From CANDOC01 sp965261725 (GTDB taxonomy: Bacteria; Pseudomonadota; Gammaproteobacteria; Pseudomonadales; Endozoicomonadaceae): DNA of 64,000 nt. The notes under the pieces are model-generated. The model had not been told where the DNA came from, ran no database searches, and saw only the letters and a program-made list of their open reading frames with translations. The stretch lies in contig CBDHDU010000033.1 of the NCBI GenBank assembly GCA_965261725.1, positions 1 through 64,000 on the forward strand. Direction: 5' to 3'. A program made the position numbers and the translations under genes. Within the stretch, counting starts at the first letter, position 1, and every line of letters begins with the position of its first letter. This document shows, piece by piece, positions 43,301 through 52,266 of the stretch.

Positions 43301-46300
43301 GATCAGTGACAATTCACCCTTCAAAGATATTACCTACAGCTTTTCGTTTACTGATTCCGTTGCCGTCAGTGCGTATAACCTGATGGAATCCATCAATATG
43401 GCAGGTAATGCCGGTGCTTTCGGACTGGGCGCCGGTGGTGGTACCAATAAAAGCGGTAAATCGATAGGCGGCTCGGTCAGTTATATTCAGCAGACAGGCT
43501 CTGCCGTGGCAGGGATTGGTACCGCGAATATTAATGCCACAGGCAATGTGGGCATTTATGCTGAAACCGATGAACGACATTTTGTTGTCACACCTTCATC
43601 CGGTATCGGAAAAGGTGTGGGTTTTAACGGTGTCGTTGGTATTCTGAATTCGAAAGTACTGACCCATACGTCGTTAAGTAATGCGGCGCAAGTCACAACA
43701 GACGAACTGAATGTTATCGCCGGGCACACAATCGGTAACTGGGCAGCAGCAGGTGCGTTTAACTGGTCTGATCAGTCGGCTGTTGGTATTTCGGTTGCCA
43801 TCAATATCTCACAGGGTGATACCAAAGCCTTTATTGGTGATAATAGTGAGGAGTATAACAAGGTTAAGTTTGAAGACAGCAGCAATAATCAGATCAATAA
43901 AGATTCACCTTCCAGCCCAACAGCACCCACCCCCACCAAGGGCATTGTTGCCAATGCCGTTACGGTTCGAGGCCGTGCAACCGGCACCAACGGTTCGCTG
44001 GCTGTTGCCGGAGCACTGACAACAGAACCTTCAGACAAACCCGGTATTGGTACCAAATTTGAGAGCTGGTACAACGGTTTATCATCCAAGGTTGCCTCAA
44101 ACTATAGTAGTGCCAGTTCTTCAGACAGCAGTAGTAGTACCTCGGTGAATCAGGCGTCATCCGATGGCGCAAATGACAATTCGAATAATTCCGGAAACAG
44201 CAGTGCAAACGTAGCCTCCACCGGCGTAACTGGTGCCGGTAGCTTTACGGTGTCGGTTAATAACTTGGATGCCAAGGCCATGATCGATAATGCCAGCATT
44301 CGAGGTCACAGTAACGGCTCAGCTTATAATGATGTGGATGTGGACGTTCAGGCACTGTCGAAGATTATTTCTGCCAGTGTTACCGGGTCTGCAGCGTTAT
44401 CTATGCTGGGAGCCAAATCACCAATCAATCAGAATACCATTGCCGGAGCCATTTCCTACCAGATCAGTTTTAACGATGCGCTGGCCTGGATTACCGATTC
44501 GACCATTTCCTATGCCGATGATGTTAATGTGCAGGCACTGCAGGGCGGTGAACTGACTTCGATCGCACTGGCATTATCAGTCACCAAACCCGCCGCGAAT
44601 ACGCTGACTTCGAATAACGGTGCCGTCTCCATTTCCGGGGCCCAGATATACAACGGCACTTCGGCACGTATCACCGGCTCAAGTATTTCAGCTAACGGTG
44701 GTGACAATAATGATCTGGAGGTATCCGCCTATAACAATGCCTATGTGGGCGTCGGTGGCGGTACATTATATGCGGGTGGCAAGCAGGGTATAGGACTGGC
44801 GATTACCTTTGCGGAAATCAATGATCCTTCCGCGATTCCGGGCAATGCCAACCCGGATGGTAATAATGTCCTCAGCACAGCGCATAATGAAGATGTATAC
44901 GACGGTGCGGCTACGGAAGCAATTGTTCAGAGCAATGGCAGCACCCGTTCTTACCTGAGCGGCTTTGACCGGGTTGATATCAGCGCCCGCAGTTTGAACC
45001 GTATCGGTATTGGCGCGGCGGGTATCGGTTATAACAACAATGTTGATAACTCCCTTGGTTTCCAGGGCAGCTTTGCCATAGGCTCGATTGGTGCTGATAC
45101 CAAGACGCTGCTGAAAAGCTCCAATATCAGCAATACCGGCATTGTCACGGTGAACGCCAGCGGTGAAAAAGACGGCGATCTTGACTCTATTCTCAACAAT
45201 CTCGGCAGCAGTGATCTGCATAAGGACTACGATTTCAGTGGTGCTGAGGCCATGGACAACACTAATGTCCATACCAGCGAAGACGGCAGCGGTTCTACAT
45301 ACAGTTATTCGACTGAAGGCAAACAGATTATAGCTGTTGCGGGAGTTGTACAGGTTGGTAAAAAGAATCTGGGTATTTCCTATGTCCACGCAGATGTAAA
45401 AAGCGACACCACAGCCAGAATGGTTGATGCCAATATCAACCAGAGCGATACGCAGAAGGCTGATGTCAGTGTCAATGCCCATGATAATGCTCTGCTTTAC
45501 AGTGTGGCTATCGGGGTGGGTGTCGGTACCGGTGGTTTCTCTGGTGTTGGTTCCGTCGCAGTTAACCGCCTGAACAACAAAGTACTGGCAGAAATCGGCA
45601 ACTGGGACGGCGCTGATCAGGGCTATATCAACGCCTCAGACTTATCCGTGGTTGCCCAGAATGATATGGATATGATTAACGTCGCTGGGGCAGTAGCGGT
45701 AGCCGGCGGACAGGGTTCCGCATCGGCAGGCGGTTTAGTCGTAGCACTGAACCTGGTCGGTACCGATGAACATTCCACCAAAGCTCGCATCAGCAATACA
45801 ACATTGAAAGTCGATGAAGATCTGACCGTTAAAGCCTTCAGCGGAACCAGCAACAATCATAATCTGCTGGTCGGTAACGCAATTGCCATCGGTGCTTCTA
45901 CCGGGAAGAGCGGACTTGCATTTGCCGGTGCCATCACCGTTAATAATGTTGATCAGAGTATTGAAGCGGGTATCAAGGATACAGCGGCCAATCGCAGCAG
46001 TGCCGCATCATCAACAGACGGTGGTGATGTAGTAGTTAAGGGGCAGGATTATACCGACAGTGTCGCCACCGCATGGATGGGTGCCGGTTCCAGCGGTGGT
46101 TCTTCCTTTGGTATTGCTACTGCCACCAACCGCGTAGATTCTGATGTAACCGCTGAGATTCTGGGCAACAGTGGTAACCCCGGCAGTACCACTTTAAGAG
46201 CAAAGAATGTCACAGTAGATGCCCATCGTCGCAACTGGCTGCTGACCATCGATGCCGGTGTGGCTGCTTCCAAACAGATTGCTTTCGCGCCTTCCATCGG

Positions 46301-49300
46301 TACCGGGGTTATCGACGGCAATGTTAAAGCCCGGATCGCTCAGGATGCCAAAGTTGAAGCCTGGAATAACGTTGCCGTACAGGCCAGCGCACGCAGCGTT
46401 AATCTGGTCGGCAGTGGTGCCATGGGAATCGGTGTCGATGGCGGAGCCGGTGCCGTAGCCGTTTCAACAGCGCTGGAATATGGCAAAACGGAAGCCTATA
46501 TCGATGATGCGGTCATCGTCGCCAAAGGGCTGGGAACCAATTACAGCGCCAACAGTGGCAGACTGAAAAATGCCTCCTCCATGCCGGATCTTTCTACTGC
46601 CGGTGAAGGCACCAACGACTCGGTGAGTATGGATGACCTTACTACCGGCTTTGCTGCTCACAGTATGGAAGGTGATACCGAAGCGGCCAGTGGTCTGATT
46701 GTTACCGCTACCAGTTATCAGAAACAACGGGCAATCACAGTTGGCGGCTCAGGCAGTAAGAATGTTGCTATTACCGTCAACGTTGCCACTACCAGTGTTG
46801 ATAGTGAAACGCTGGCGTATATCAAAGATTCAGAAATCAACAAAAACAATACGCCAACCGGTGAAGCCGATGTACTGGTGCGAGGCGCCAATCACAGCTT
46901 TGGCCTGAGCGTATCGGCTGGTGTCGCACTTTCTGGCGGTGCAGAAGCAAGTGGTGCCGGGATAGGTGGCTTTTCTACTAACCGTGAAAGTAAAGACACT
47001 ACCGCCAAAATTCAAAACTCTGAAGTATATGCTGATGTTGTCACCGTTGAAGCTATCAGCAGCAAGGTTGCTCAGGCTGTTTCTGCCGGGGTGGCCGCCG
47101 GCATTGGCTCCACAGCAGGTCTCGGGGCGGCGGCTTCTGTGGTTATTACCGAACAGAATGGTAATACCAGTGCACTGGTTTATGGCGGCTCGGTAACAGT
47201 AAATGGTCTGGTTGTTAATGCAGAAACAAGACAAGAATCTAATATAGCGGCGGGCTCCGCTGGGATTGGTACTTCGGTAGGTGTCGGTGTCGGGCTGGCA
47301 CTGAACCTAATGGGCGGTGATACCAAAGCCCGTATCGGCAGGGATGATGGCAGCACCTCTGATACCACCACAACCACGGTTAATGCGGATGATGTAGATG
47401 TACTGGCAGATCGTCTGGTATCTGTAAACAGCTATGCCTTTGGTGCCGGAATCGGTGCCAGCAGTACCGGCGTCGCGGCAATGGTTGATACCACCGAAGT
47501 GAGCGGTGAAACCCGTTCGGGTATTTACGGCGGTTATCACAGCAGTGCTTACACGACCAAAGTGAGAGGTAAAGACGGCTCAAGCAAAGCAACGACTCTG
47601 GATGTTCGTTCACAGGAAATTCTGTATGCCAACCAGGTTACCGCCGGTCTTGGTGTGGGTGCCAGTGTGGGCGTGGGGGCGGTAGCTAACGTATTACTGG
47701 GCCGCAGCCAGGCTTACAGTGAAATTGTCGGTTCTGAAGTAAAGGCCAGTACCCTGAATGTGAAAGCTGATACGTTGCGTGAAGCGGAACTGGTCAGTGT
47801 TTCCGGCGCTGGCGGACAATATTCCGCTGCCATCAGCATTGGCCTGATACTGATGGGGCAGGGCGACAGTACTACCGATGACGGTGTAAATGCTGAAGAT
47901 GAATTCGGATCTTCCCGCACCATGGCCAACAATGCACTGGCAGAAGATTACGATTCCTACAACCCTCATCTCGACGCAGAAGATAACAGCAACAATGGTG
48001 GCGGTGGCAGTGTTGCCAGCAGTAGCGATTCAGCTGACAGTAATGCCGTTTATGCAGCCTCAGGCAACCGCCTGAAACTGCAAGGTGAAAGTGTTACCGC
48101 TGCCCGCATCTCCGGCGGCGTAATTGAAGCAGACACCTTTAATGTAAACGCCGATGCCCGCCTGTATACCTATCAGGGTATTGGTGCAGCACAGGCTTCT
48201 GCCGTAGGTATTGCTGGCGGTATTGGTGTGACCCGGTTGTATGATATGGCAATTGCGACCGTTGATGCCGGTGTTACCGCCGACAATATTACCGTCAGCG
48301 CGCTGACCCGTAACAAGAGCGATGAAAAAGCCGCCGGTGAAATGAAGAATTTCGTCATCGGTGTTGCCGGTACGGCGATTGGTGTTTCCTATTCTGACGT
48401 ACGCTCCAAGCATCGGGTTGTCGCCGGGCTGACACAAGCCGTCAGCAGCGATACAACAAATGATTCCGGTACGCTGGTTGTTTCGGCTAAAGATACAACC
48501 GAGCTGCGAATTGGTGATACAGGTAGTGATGTTAACGGCGATCCTGAAAACGGCGGAATGAATATTCAGGTGGGTGCAGGCGCGGTCGGTGTTTCTATCG
48601 GAACTGCCGAAAAGGATTCCGATGTTGATGCCTGGCTGGGGCTGTATGACGACAAAGGTACAACCAGCGATAGCGACGACCAATACTCTATCATTGACGG
48701 GTTTTCTTCCCAGACTGTAGAAGCCAGTGTTTCCGGCATGGTCAGTTCCACGGCGTTTGCCGCAGCCGGTGGTATTCTTGCCGGGGTGCAGGGTGTCGTA
48801 ACGGATGCCCGTGATAAATCCGATGCCGATGCTGTAGTTTATGGTCGGATTAGTACCGGCGACAGTGGCAGTCTCACCGTCAAAGCTACTGCGGTACCGG
48901 AAACCTTATCCCGCGGTTATGGCGTTACCGTTTCCGGACTGGGTTCGCTGGGTGGATCATTTGCCTATGCAACAGCGGATACCACTGCCAGAGCAAGAAT
49001 TGCAGACCGTACCCGTTTATCTGAAAACAGCACCGTTAATGTACTGGCTGTCACCGGGCGTACGGCAGACAGTAGCTATATCAGCGCCAGTGCTGCAGCT
49101 TTCTCGGCTTCCGGTGCTTTGCTGCTGGGCGTTTCAGGCTCTGAAGCGGTTGCCAATAATGAAAGCGATACCATCGCTCAGGTTGGCGACTATGTGCAGT
49201 TACCGACGGGAGATCTGAACGTAAATGCCACTAATAGATCCCTCCAGCTTTCTGATGCTGATGGCTACTTCGTTGGTGCTGTTTCTGCAGGATTGACATT

Positions 49301-49724
49301 CTCTACTGCCAAATCCCAGACTTCTACACGCGTATTATTCGGCAAAGACCCGATTGGCCCCGGTTCCCGCGAAGGCGACATTATTCTGTTAGCCAACAGT
49401 GTTGATGAAAACCAGAGTTTTTCTACCGCCGGTGGTGGCGGTGTCGTCAGTGGCAGTGCGACGATAGCCAATTCCCATATCAAGGATTCAGACGACAAAG
49501 AGTCGGCCAGTGTTGAGGTGGCTGACTGGAGTAGCGGTTATACGACCAAGCAGGTGGGGGCAGGCAAGGTTCAGATGGAAGCCAACCACCAGACCTGGTT
49601 CTTTGCCGGTTCAAATTCGGTGAATGCATCCGTGGTCGGCGGTTCCGGTGCCCGTTCGGATGTGGAAGTAGATCTGGATACCTCTGTTGATCTGGGGCAA
49701 AACGTCAGTTTTCCATGCCAATGA
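40398..49724 (+). CDS. LktA/FHA-type TPS adhesin, N-terminal portion
   Basis: 3,108 residues from ATG 40398 (AGGA 6 nt upstream). A basic extended N-terminus leads to a signal region (PVAVSAVVSASAAAST), then the two-partner-secretion domain: SNAINVFNKFVVGNGNTVNL, VNIVRGTEAPAVHGILNSYQ and NVVFASSAGFLVGESGVVNV, as in the LktA family of filamentous adhesins (Fusobacterium leukotoxin). The rest is a very long beta-helix of short Gly/Ala/Asn/Asp-rich repeats. It would be exported by Sec, then across the outer membrane by the TpsB at 60637. The frame stops at 49724 because of one extra T in TTTT (49709-49712); the sense continues in the next frame, so this is one gene running to 60525, about 6,700 residues. 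Confidence 0.9.
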   Translation: MHRHQHTPLSAGISLANRAMLAAGIKRRMRQLPVAVSAVVSASAAASTAHDIQADAGFTNISTSGSVHDITSRVTSGSNAINVFNKFVVGNGNTVNLTVPDASSQLVNIVRGTEAPAVHGILNSYQNGTLGGNVVFASSAGFLVGESGVVNVGKLSIRTPEDVGVMFDDQGDIIGSQVTNLLEGNLPVSSTGAVTIRGKINTAAGVDINANTISVEGAGKIIAGRAAQASGVSLAAVNADDLTVPTELLVDGGTITLKAASSDASAINLAGDLYADGGFTFTADNIAVQSGSTIDARDSDSSSTAGTIAFNAADSTATSLSLNASGQTVVVEAGTASSPETANDGITLIGNVTSDGAVTVTADKFKTNASSSVDAVGMLVVNADSQINVSGTLAAEGGIDLDSKDIDLNSGSLLDTRNSDDSARGDVILDAKIRQAIGMGSVASATNIDLSGEIKAGNVTAHSKSVAISSFYEEAGLTLSQVSTGLFAGASFYVMDADAEATLNVHGTANINASGNISLLSESHAATEATSFTAGNLLPASLALIYATSDATSKTHVKTGATIEAGGNMNIVAHNEAYLSASAFNVNASESGKIALAAAVGESDVDATAKVDSGVTLDANNLSVIAENQNYYYVSATAYGLKNNRAGLAVAVGDFDTNATAELGSSVGKDDDKVGNVTVAALDRTLNQRVHSGVTVGDSLFMRTVGSQFVSGLSAMQTGINNLMTKYLPTGQSVPKDSSGKVSFKAGLAFTLNLSDHDAYSYVGTNIPGQTDAPKIKASGNVLIASQTDLGSDNTTIAGGNNNGSLGGDQGGYRTSAEAAVNSPSEQSGGTGSTPASEKSLALAVNLAINDSDAVSEVGESVEIDAANLAVIAAQHMPIVSTYDQWDSFSSVISKFNGMAGLQNNILTSFANAGASGETEAYGGSVNVVVNDMDTKAWIGNNAKVTTIGTGSWSVSRELKGNLRTPSLISDNSPFKDITYSFSFTDSVAVSAYNLMESINMAGNAGAFGLGAGGGTNKSGKSIGGSVSYIQQTGSAVAGIGTANINATGNVGIYAETDERHFVVTPSSGIGKGVGFNGVVGILNSKVLTHTSLSNAAQVTTDELNVIAGHTIGNWAAAGAFNWSDQSAVGISVAINISQGDTKAFIGDNSEEYNKVKFEDSSNNQINKDSPSSPTAPTPTKGIVANAVTVRGRATGTNGSLAVAGALTTEPSDKPGIGTKFESWYNGLSSKVASNYSSASSSDSSSSTSVNQASSDGANDNSNNSGNSSANVASTGVTGAGSFTVSVNNLDAKAMIDNASIRGHSNGSAYNDVDVDVQALSKIISASVTGSAALSMLGAKSPINQNTIAGAISYQISFNDALAWITDSTISYADDVNVQALQGGELTSIALALSVTKPAANTLTSNNGAVSISGAQIYNGTSARITGSSISANGGDNNDLEVSAYNNAYVGVGGGTLYAGGKQGIGLAITFAEINDPSAIPGNANPDGNNVLSTAHNEDVYDGAATEAIVQSNGSTRSYLSGFDRVDISARSLNRIGIGAAGIGYNNNVDNSLGFQGSFAIGSIGADTKTLLKSSNISNTGIVTVNASGEKDGDLDSILNNLGSSDLHKDYDFSGAEAMDNTNVHTSEDGSGSTYSYSTEGKQIIAVAGVVQVGKKNLGISYVHADVKSDTTARMVDANINQSDTQKADVSVNAHDNALLYSVAIGVGVGTGGFSGVGSVAVNRLNNKVLAEIGNWDGADQGYINASDLSVVAQNDMDMINVAGAVAVAGGQGSASAGGLVVALNLVGTDEHSTKARISNTTLKVDEDLTVKAFSGTSNNHNLLVGNAIAIGASTGKSGLAFAGAITVNNVDQSIEAGIKDTAANRSSAASSTDGGDVVVKGQDYTDSVATAWMGAGSSGGSSFGIATATNRVDSDVTAEILGNSGNPGSTTLRAKNVTVDAHRRNWLLTIDAGVAASKQIAFAPSIGTGVIDGNVKARIAQDAKVEAWNNVAVQASARSVNLVGSGAMGIGVDGGAGAVAVSTALEYGKTEAYIDDAVIVAKGLGTNYSANSGRLKNASSMPDLSTAGEGTNDSVSMDDLTTGFAAHSMEGDTEAASGLIVTATSYQKQRAITVGGSGSKNVAITVNVATTSVDSETLAYIKDSEINKNNTPTGEADVLVRGANHSFGLSVSAGVALSGGAEASGAGIGGFSTNRESKDTTAKIQNSEVYADVVTVEAISSKVAQAVSAGVAAGIGSTAGLGAAASVVITEQNGNTSALVYGGSVTVNGLVVNAETRQESNIAAGSAGIGTSVGVGVGLALNLMGGDTKARIGRDDGSTSDTTTTTVNADDVDVLADRLVSVNSYAFGAGIGASSTGVAAMVDTTEVSGETRSGIYGGYHSSAYTTKVRGKDGSSKATTLDVRSQEILYANQVTAGLGVGASVGVGAVANVLLGRSQAYSEIVGSEVKASTLNVKADTLREAELVSVSGAGGQYSAAISIGLILMGQGDSTTDDGVNAEDEFGSSRTMANNALAEDYDSYNPHLDAEDNSNNGGGGSVASSSDSADSNAVYAASGNRLKLQGESVTAARISGGVIEADTFNVNADARLYTYQGIGAAQASAVGIAGGIGVTRLYDMAIATVDAGVTADNITVSALTRNKSDEKAAGEMKNFVIGVAGTAIGVSYSDVRSKHRVVAGLTQAVSSDTTNDSGTLVVSAKDTTELRIGDTGSDVNGDPENGGMNIQVGAGAVGVSIGTAEKDSDVDAWLGLYDDKGTTSDSDDQYSIIDGFSSQTVEASVSGMVSSTAFAAAGGILAGVQGVVTDARDKSDADAVVYGRISTGDSGSLTVKATAVPETLSRGYGVTVSGLGSLGGSFAYATADTTARARIADRTRLSENSTVNVLAVTGRTADSSYISASAAAFSASGALLLGVSGSEAVANNESDTIAQVGDYVQLPTGDLNVNATNRSLQLSDADGYFVGAVSAGLTFSTAKSQTSTRVLFGKDPIGPGSREGDIILLANSVDENQSFSTAGGGGVVSGSATIANSHIKDSDDKESASVEVADWSSGYTTKQVGAGKVQMEANHQTWFFAGSNSVNASVVGGSGARSDVEVDLDTSVDLGQNVSFPCQ

Positions 49725-50754
49725 AATCGATATCAGCACCAGCAACAATATTGATCAGATAGGCAGCCCCTGGCAGAGCAGTTTCAATCACAGCGTTAAA
49801 GCCGGTGCGGGTGGTGCCCTGAATGGTTCGGCCGCACTGTCGGATATCCGGGTTTCACGACTGGGGGCAACCGTTAATATCGGCAACAATGCGGTATTGC
49901 AGATCTCCCCACTGGCCGATGCTCTCGATCCGGATCATAACCTGGGTGAGTACCATATTCAGCTGGATGCTTTCACCACTTACAACATCTACGACTCTGT
50001 CGTATTGACGGTGGGCGGTGCTTTGCAGGGAGCGGGTTCGGATTCGAAAATTGATCTGGATGCGTACAATACCATTAACCTCGGGAATGGCGTCAAACTG
50101 TTAAACCCGGTAGGTCAGGTTGAAATGGGCACCTACAGTCGTGGTTTTGCAACGGCAGATGCCAGCACCAGCGTTCATGCCGTTGCCGGAGTTGCCGGTG
50201 GTGTCAGTGATGTAGAGTTAACGACGGATAACACTATTAATCTTGGCAACAATGTCACGATCGAGTCTTTCGAATCAACCAAGATTCTGGCAGGTTGCAG
50301 CGCCGATTACTTTACTGAAAACTATCTGTCTGCAACGGCTTATACCAATATTTATAACGGTGCCGGAATTGCTATTTCAGCGAAGAAAGCAGCCAATGCT
50401 GATGTCACGGTAAACAGTTCCGTTAACTTTGGTGATGGTGCAGATGTCTCCTCGGTGCGGGATATTCTGCTGGAATCAGATCGCGGCTTCACCTATGCCG
50501 AAGGCAATGGTCTGGAACGTAAAAAGTGGCTGGGACTGTTCAGCGAAGAGGACAGCTTCGGTTCCGGCAATGCTTCCCACGGCTTTGCAAAAATTGTATT
50601 CAATGGTGACTCAACGCTGGTTGCCGGCAGTCGTTATCAGCAGACGGTTACTATTGATGCCAACGGTAATATTACACTGGGTAACGGGACCGAAGCTGAT
50701 ACCGGGTGTCCAGCAGTCATTCTCCAGCCGTGCCAGCCTGCAGCAGTATATTAA
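49711..50754 (+). CDS. Adhesin continuation, segment 2 (frameshifted)
   Basis: Continues the adhesin directly: after DLGQNVS the shifted frame reads FHANEIDISTSNNIDQIGSP and further beta-helix repeats (NNAVLQISPLADALDPDHNL; TDNTINLGNNVTIESFEST). No start codon or ribosome-binding site belongs to it. It ends prematurely at 50754 because of an extra G in GGG at 50704-50706, after which the third frame carries on (TEADTG then VQQSFSSRASLQQYIND). Listed separately only because it is a separate frame. Confidence 0.75.
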   Translation, partial: FHANEIDISTSNNIDQIGSPWQSSFNHSVKAGAGGALNGSAALSDIRVSRLGATVNIGNNAVLQISPLADALDPDHNLGEYHIQLDAFTTYNIYDSVVLTVGGALQGAGSDSKIDLDAYNTINLGNGVKLLNPVGQVEMGTYSRGFATADASTSVHAVAGVAGGVSDVELTTDNTINLGNNVTIESFESTKILAGCSADYFTENYLSATAYTNIYNGAGIAISAKKAANADVTVNSSVNFGDGADVSSVRDILLESDRGFTYAEGNGLERKKWLGLFSEEDSFGSGNASHGFAKIVFNGDSTLVAGSRYQQTVTIDANGNITLGNGTEADTGCPAVILQPCQPAAVY

Positions 50755-52099
50755 TGACCTGAAGGCGGAAAAACTGGCGCTGGAAAGCCAGACCGGTTCG
50801 GATACGAATGATGATCAGGGTTCTGTCGCCGACAATGATGATGTTTCCAGTGACAGCAGTGGTGGCAGCTCTTCAAGTTCTGCAGTTGCCTCACCCGCGC
50901 GGATACAGCAAATTGTCGATGAGCTTGCTTTTCTGGAACCGCTGCTCGACACGCTGCCACAAACAACCAATGACGCCATTTATATTGGCAATATGTATGC
51001 AGCGGGCGGTGACGTTCACCTGAAGGCAGATACAGTTGAAGTGCTTTCCGGATCACCTTCCATTACGGCTCATGGTGACCCGACGATAACCATTACCAAT
51101 AACAGTAGCAAAAGCCTGATTCTCGGGAATATGTTTATTCCTAATGTCGGTGGTGGTTCGGTATTAGTTACCGGTGCTGTGGCTGGTAGCTTACCCAGTG
51201 GTTTAACCGTAACCGAAAACAACAGTGGTTCCGGTTCCCATATTAATGTTCAACATAAGCCGGCTATTAATTCAGGTGCTGATGTTATTTTACAGGGTGA
51301 CCTGATTAACCTTGGCGGGGTGGTTACGGTTAATGTTGAAAAAGGTAACCTGATTCAAACCGGGTCAGTTGCAGCCAAACAAATGGCTCTGTCGGTACCG
51401 TCCGGTATCTATCTGCTAAACAATGCCTGGCAGGATCAGCCCTATGGCTTTGATCCGGAATCCCTGACTGGCTTTACCAGTCGCTGGAAACCGGTCACGC
51501 CTGATCAGATGGCCATGTATTTTGTCAATGCCCGTTACAGTAGTGAAATGTCGTCCAGGGGGGAGGAAGGTTTTAACGAGTGGTGGCATGGGAATAACTA
51601 TTATGGCAATACCACGGCAAGAACAGGCCATCTGCGGGTTTACCTGAACTGGGGCTTTAATAACAGTGCCGAGTGTAAAAGCGGTAATGACTGCGAAATT
51701 TTCCGTTTTGACAACAACGCTGGCGGTAATTCACGGGGCAATGGTAACTGGGGCTTTAACCAGATTAAGAACCTACAGAACGGTCTGGTTAAGACAGCGA
51801 CCTATCAGGATGTTAAAAATGCCGGTTACGGTCCCGGCAATGGTTATGCACTGAATGCGCAGTTAGTAGCCATCAATGCTAACCGGATTGATATTAACGG
51901 TACGATTCGGGCGGGTAACTTCAATGAGTGGTCGGTGGAGGTAGGCGACAACTTTGATTCAGCTATTGCTCAATATATCAGTGCAAAAGGCCTCAGTGCC
52001 GGTAGCCGCATTAACCTGTCACCTGGCACGCTCCTGAGCTGGAGGGCAGAGAACCCGAATTATGGCAGGGCTCACTCCGGCTATTACAACGGGTTTTAA
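50705..52099 (+). CDS. Adhesin continuation, segment 3 (frameshifted)
   Basis: About 464 residues of the same protein. A Ser/Asp-rich spacer (NDDQGSVADNDDVSSDSSGG) is followed by beta-helix strands and an unusual aromatic stretch (GFNEWWHGNNYYGNTTARTG; YLNWGFNNSAECKSGNDCEI) with two Cys likely disulfide-bonded. The frame stops at 52099, where TTTT (52094-52097) needs one more T: restoring it gives NGFLIPDYRRYITKTVDPQI and continuous sense into the last segment. Its upstream open extension to 50429 is out of register with the adhesin and is not coding. Confidence 0.75.
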   Translation, partial: GVQQSFSSRASLQQYINDLKAEKLALESQTGSDTNDDQGSVADNDDVSSDSSGGSSSSSAVASPARIQQIVDELAFLEPLLDTLPQTTNDAIYIGNMYAAGGDVHLKADTVEVLSGSPSITAHGDPTITITNNSSKSLILGNMFIPNVGGGSVLVTGAVAGSLPSGLTVTENNSGSGSHINVQHKPAINSGADVILQGDLINLGGVVTVNVEKGNLIQTGSVAAKQMALSVPSGIYLLNNAWQDQPYGFDPESLTGFTSRWKPVTPDQMAMYFVNARYSSEMSSRGEEGFNEWWHGNNYYGNTTARTGHLRVYLNWGFNNSAECKSGNDCEIFRFDNNAGGNSRGNGNWGFNQIKNLQNGLVKTATYQDVKNAGYGPGNGYALNAQLVAINANRIDINGTIRAGNFNEWSVEVGDNFDSAIAQYISAKGLSAGSRINLSPGTLLSWRAENPNYGRAHSGYYNGF

Positions 52100-52266
52100 T
52101 TCCTGACTACCGTCGTTATATTACCAAGACGGTTGACCCTCAAATCAGCCTGGTAAACGGCGGTGATGCCGGTATCGGCATAAACTACGAAGTTGGCTCC
52201 GGCAAAATTACACTGGCCGATGTTAATGCTAGCGGTAACGGCTTTGTATCTATCCGTGGTTATCTG

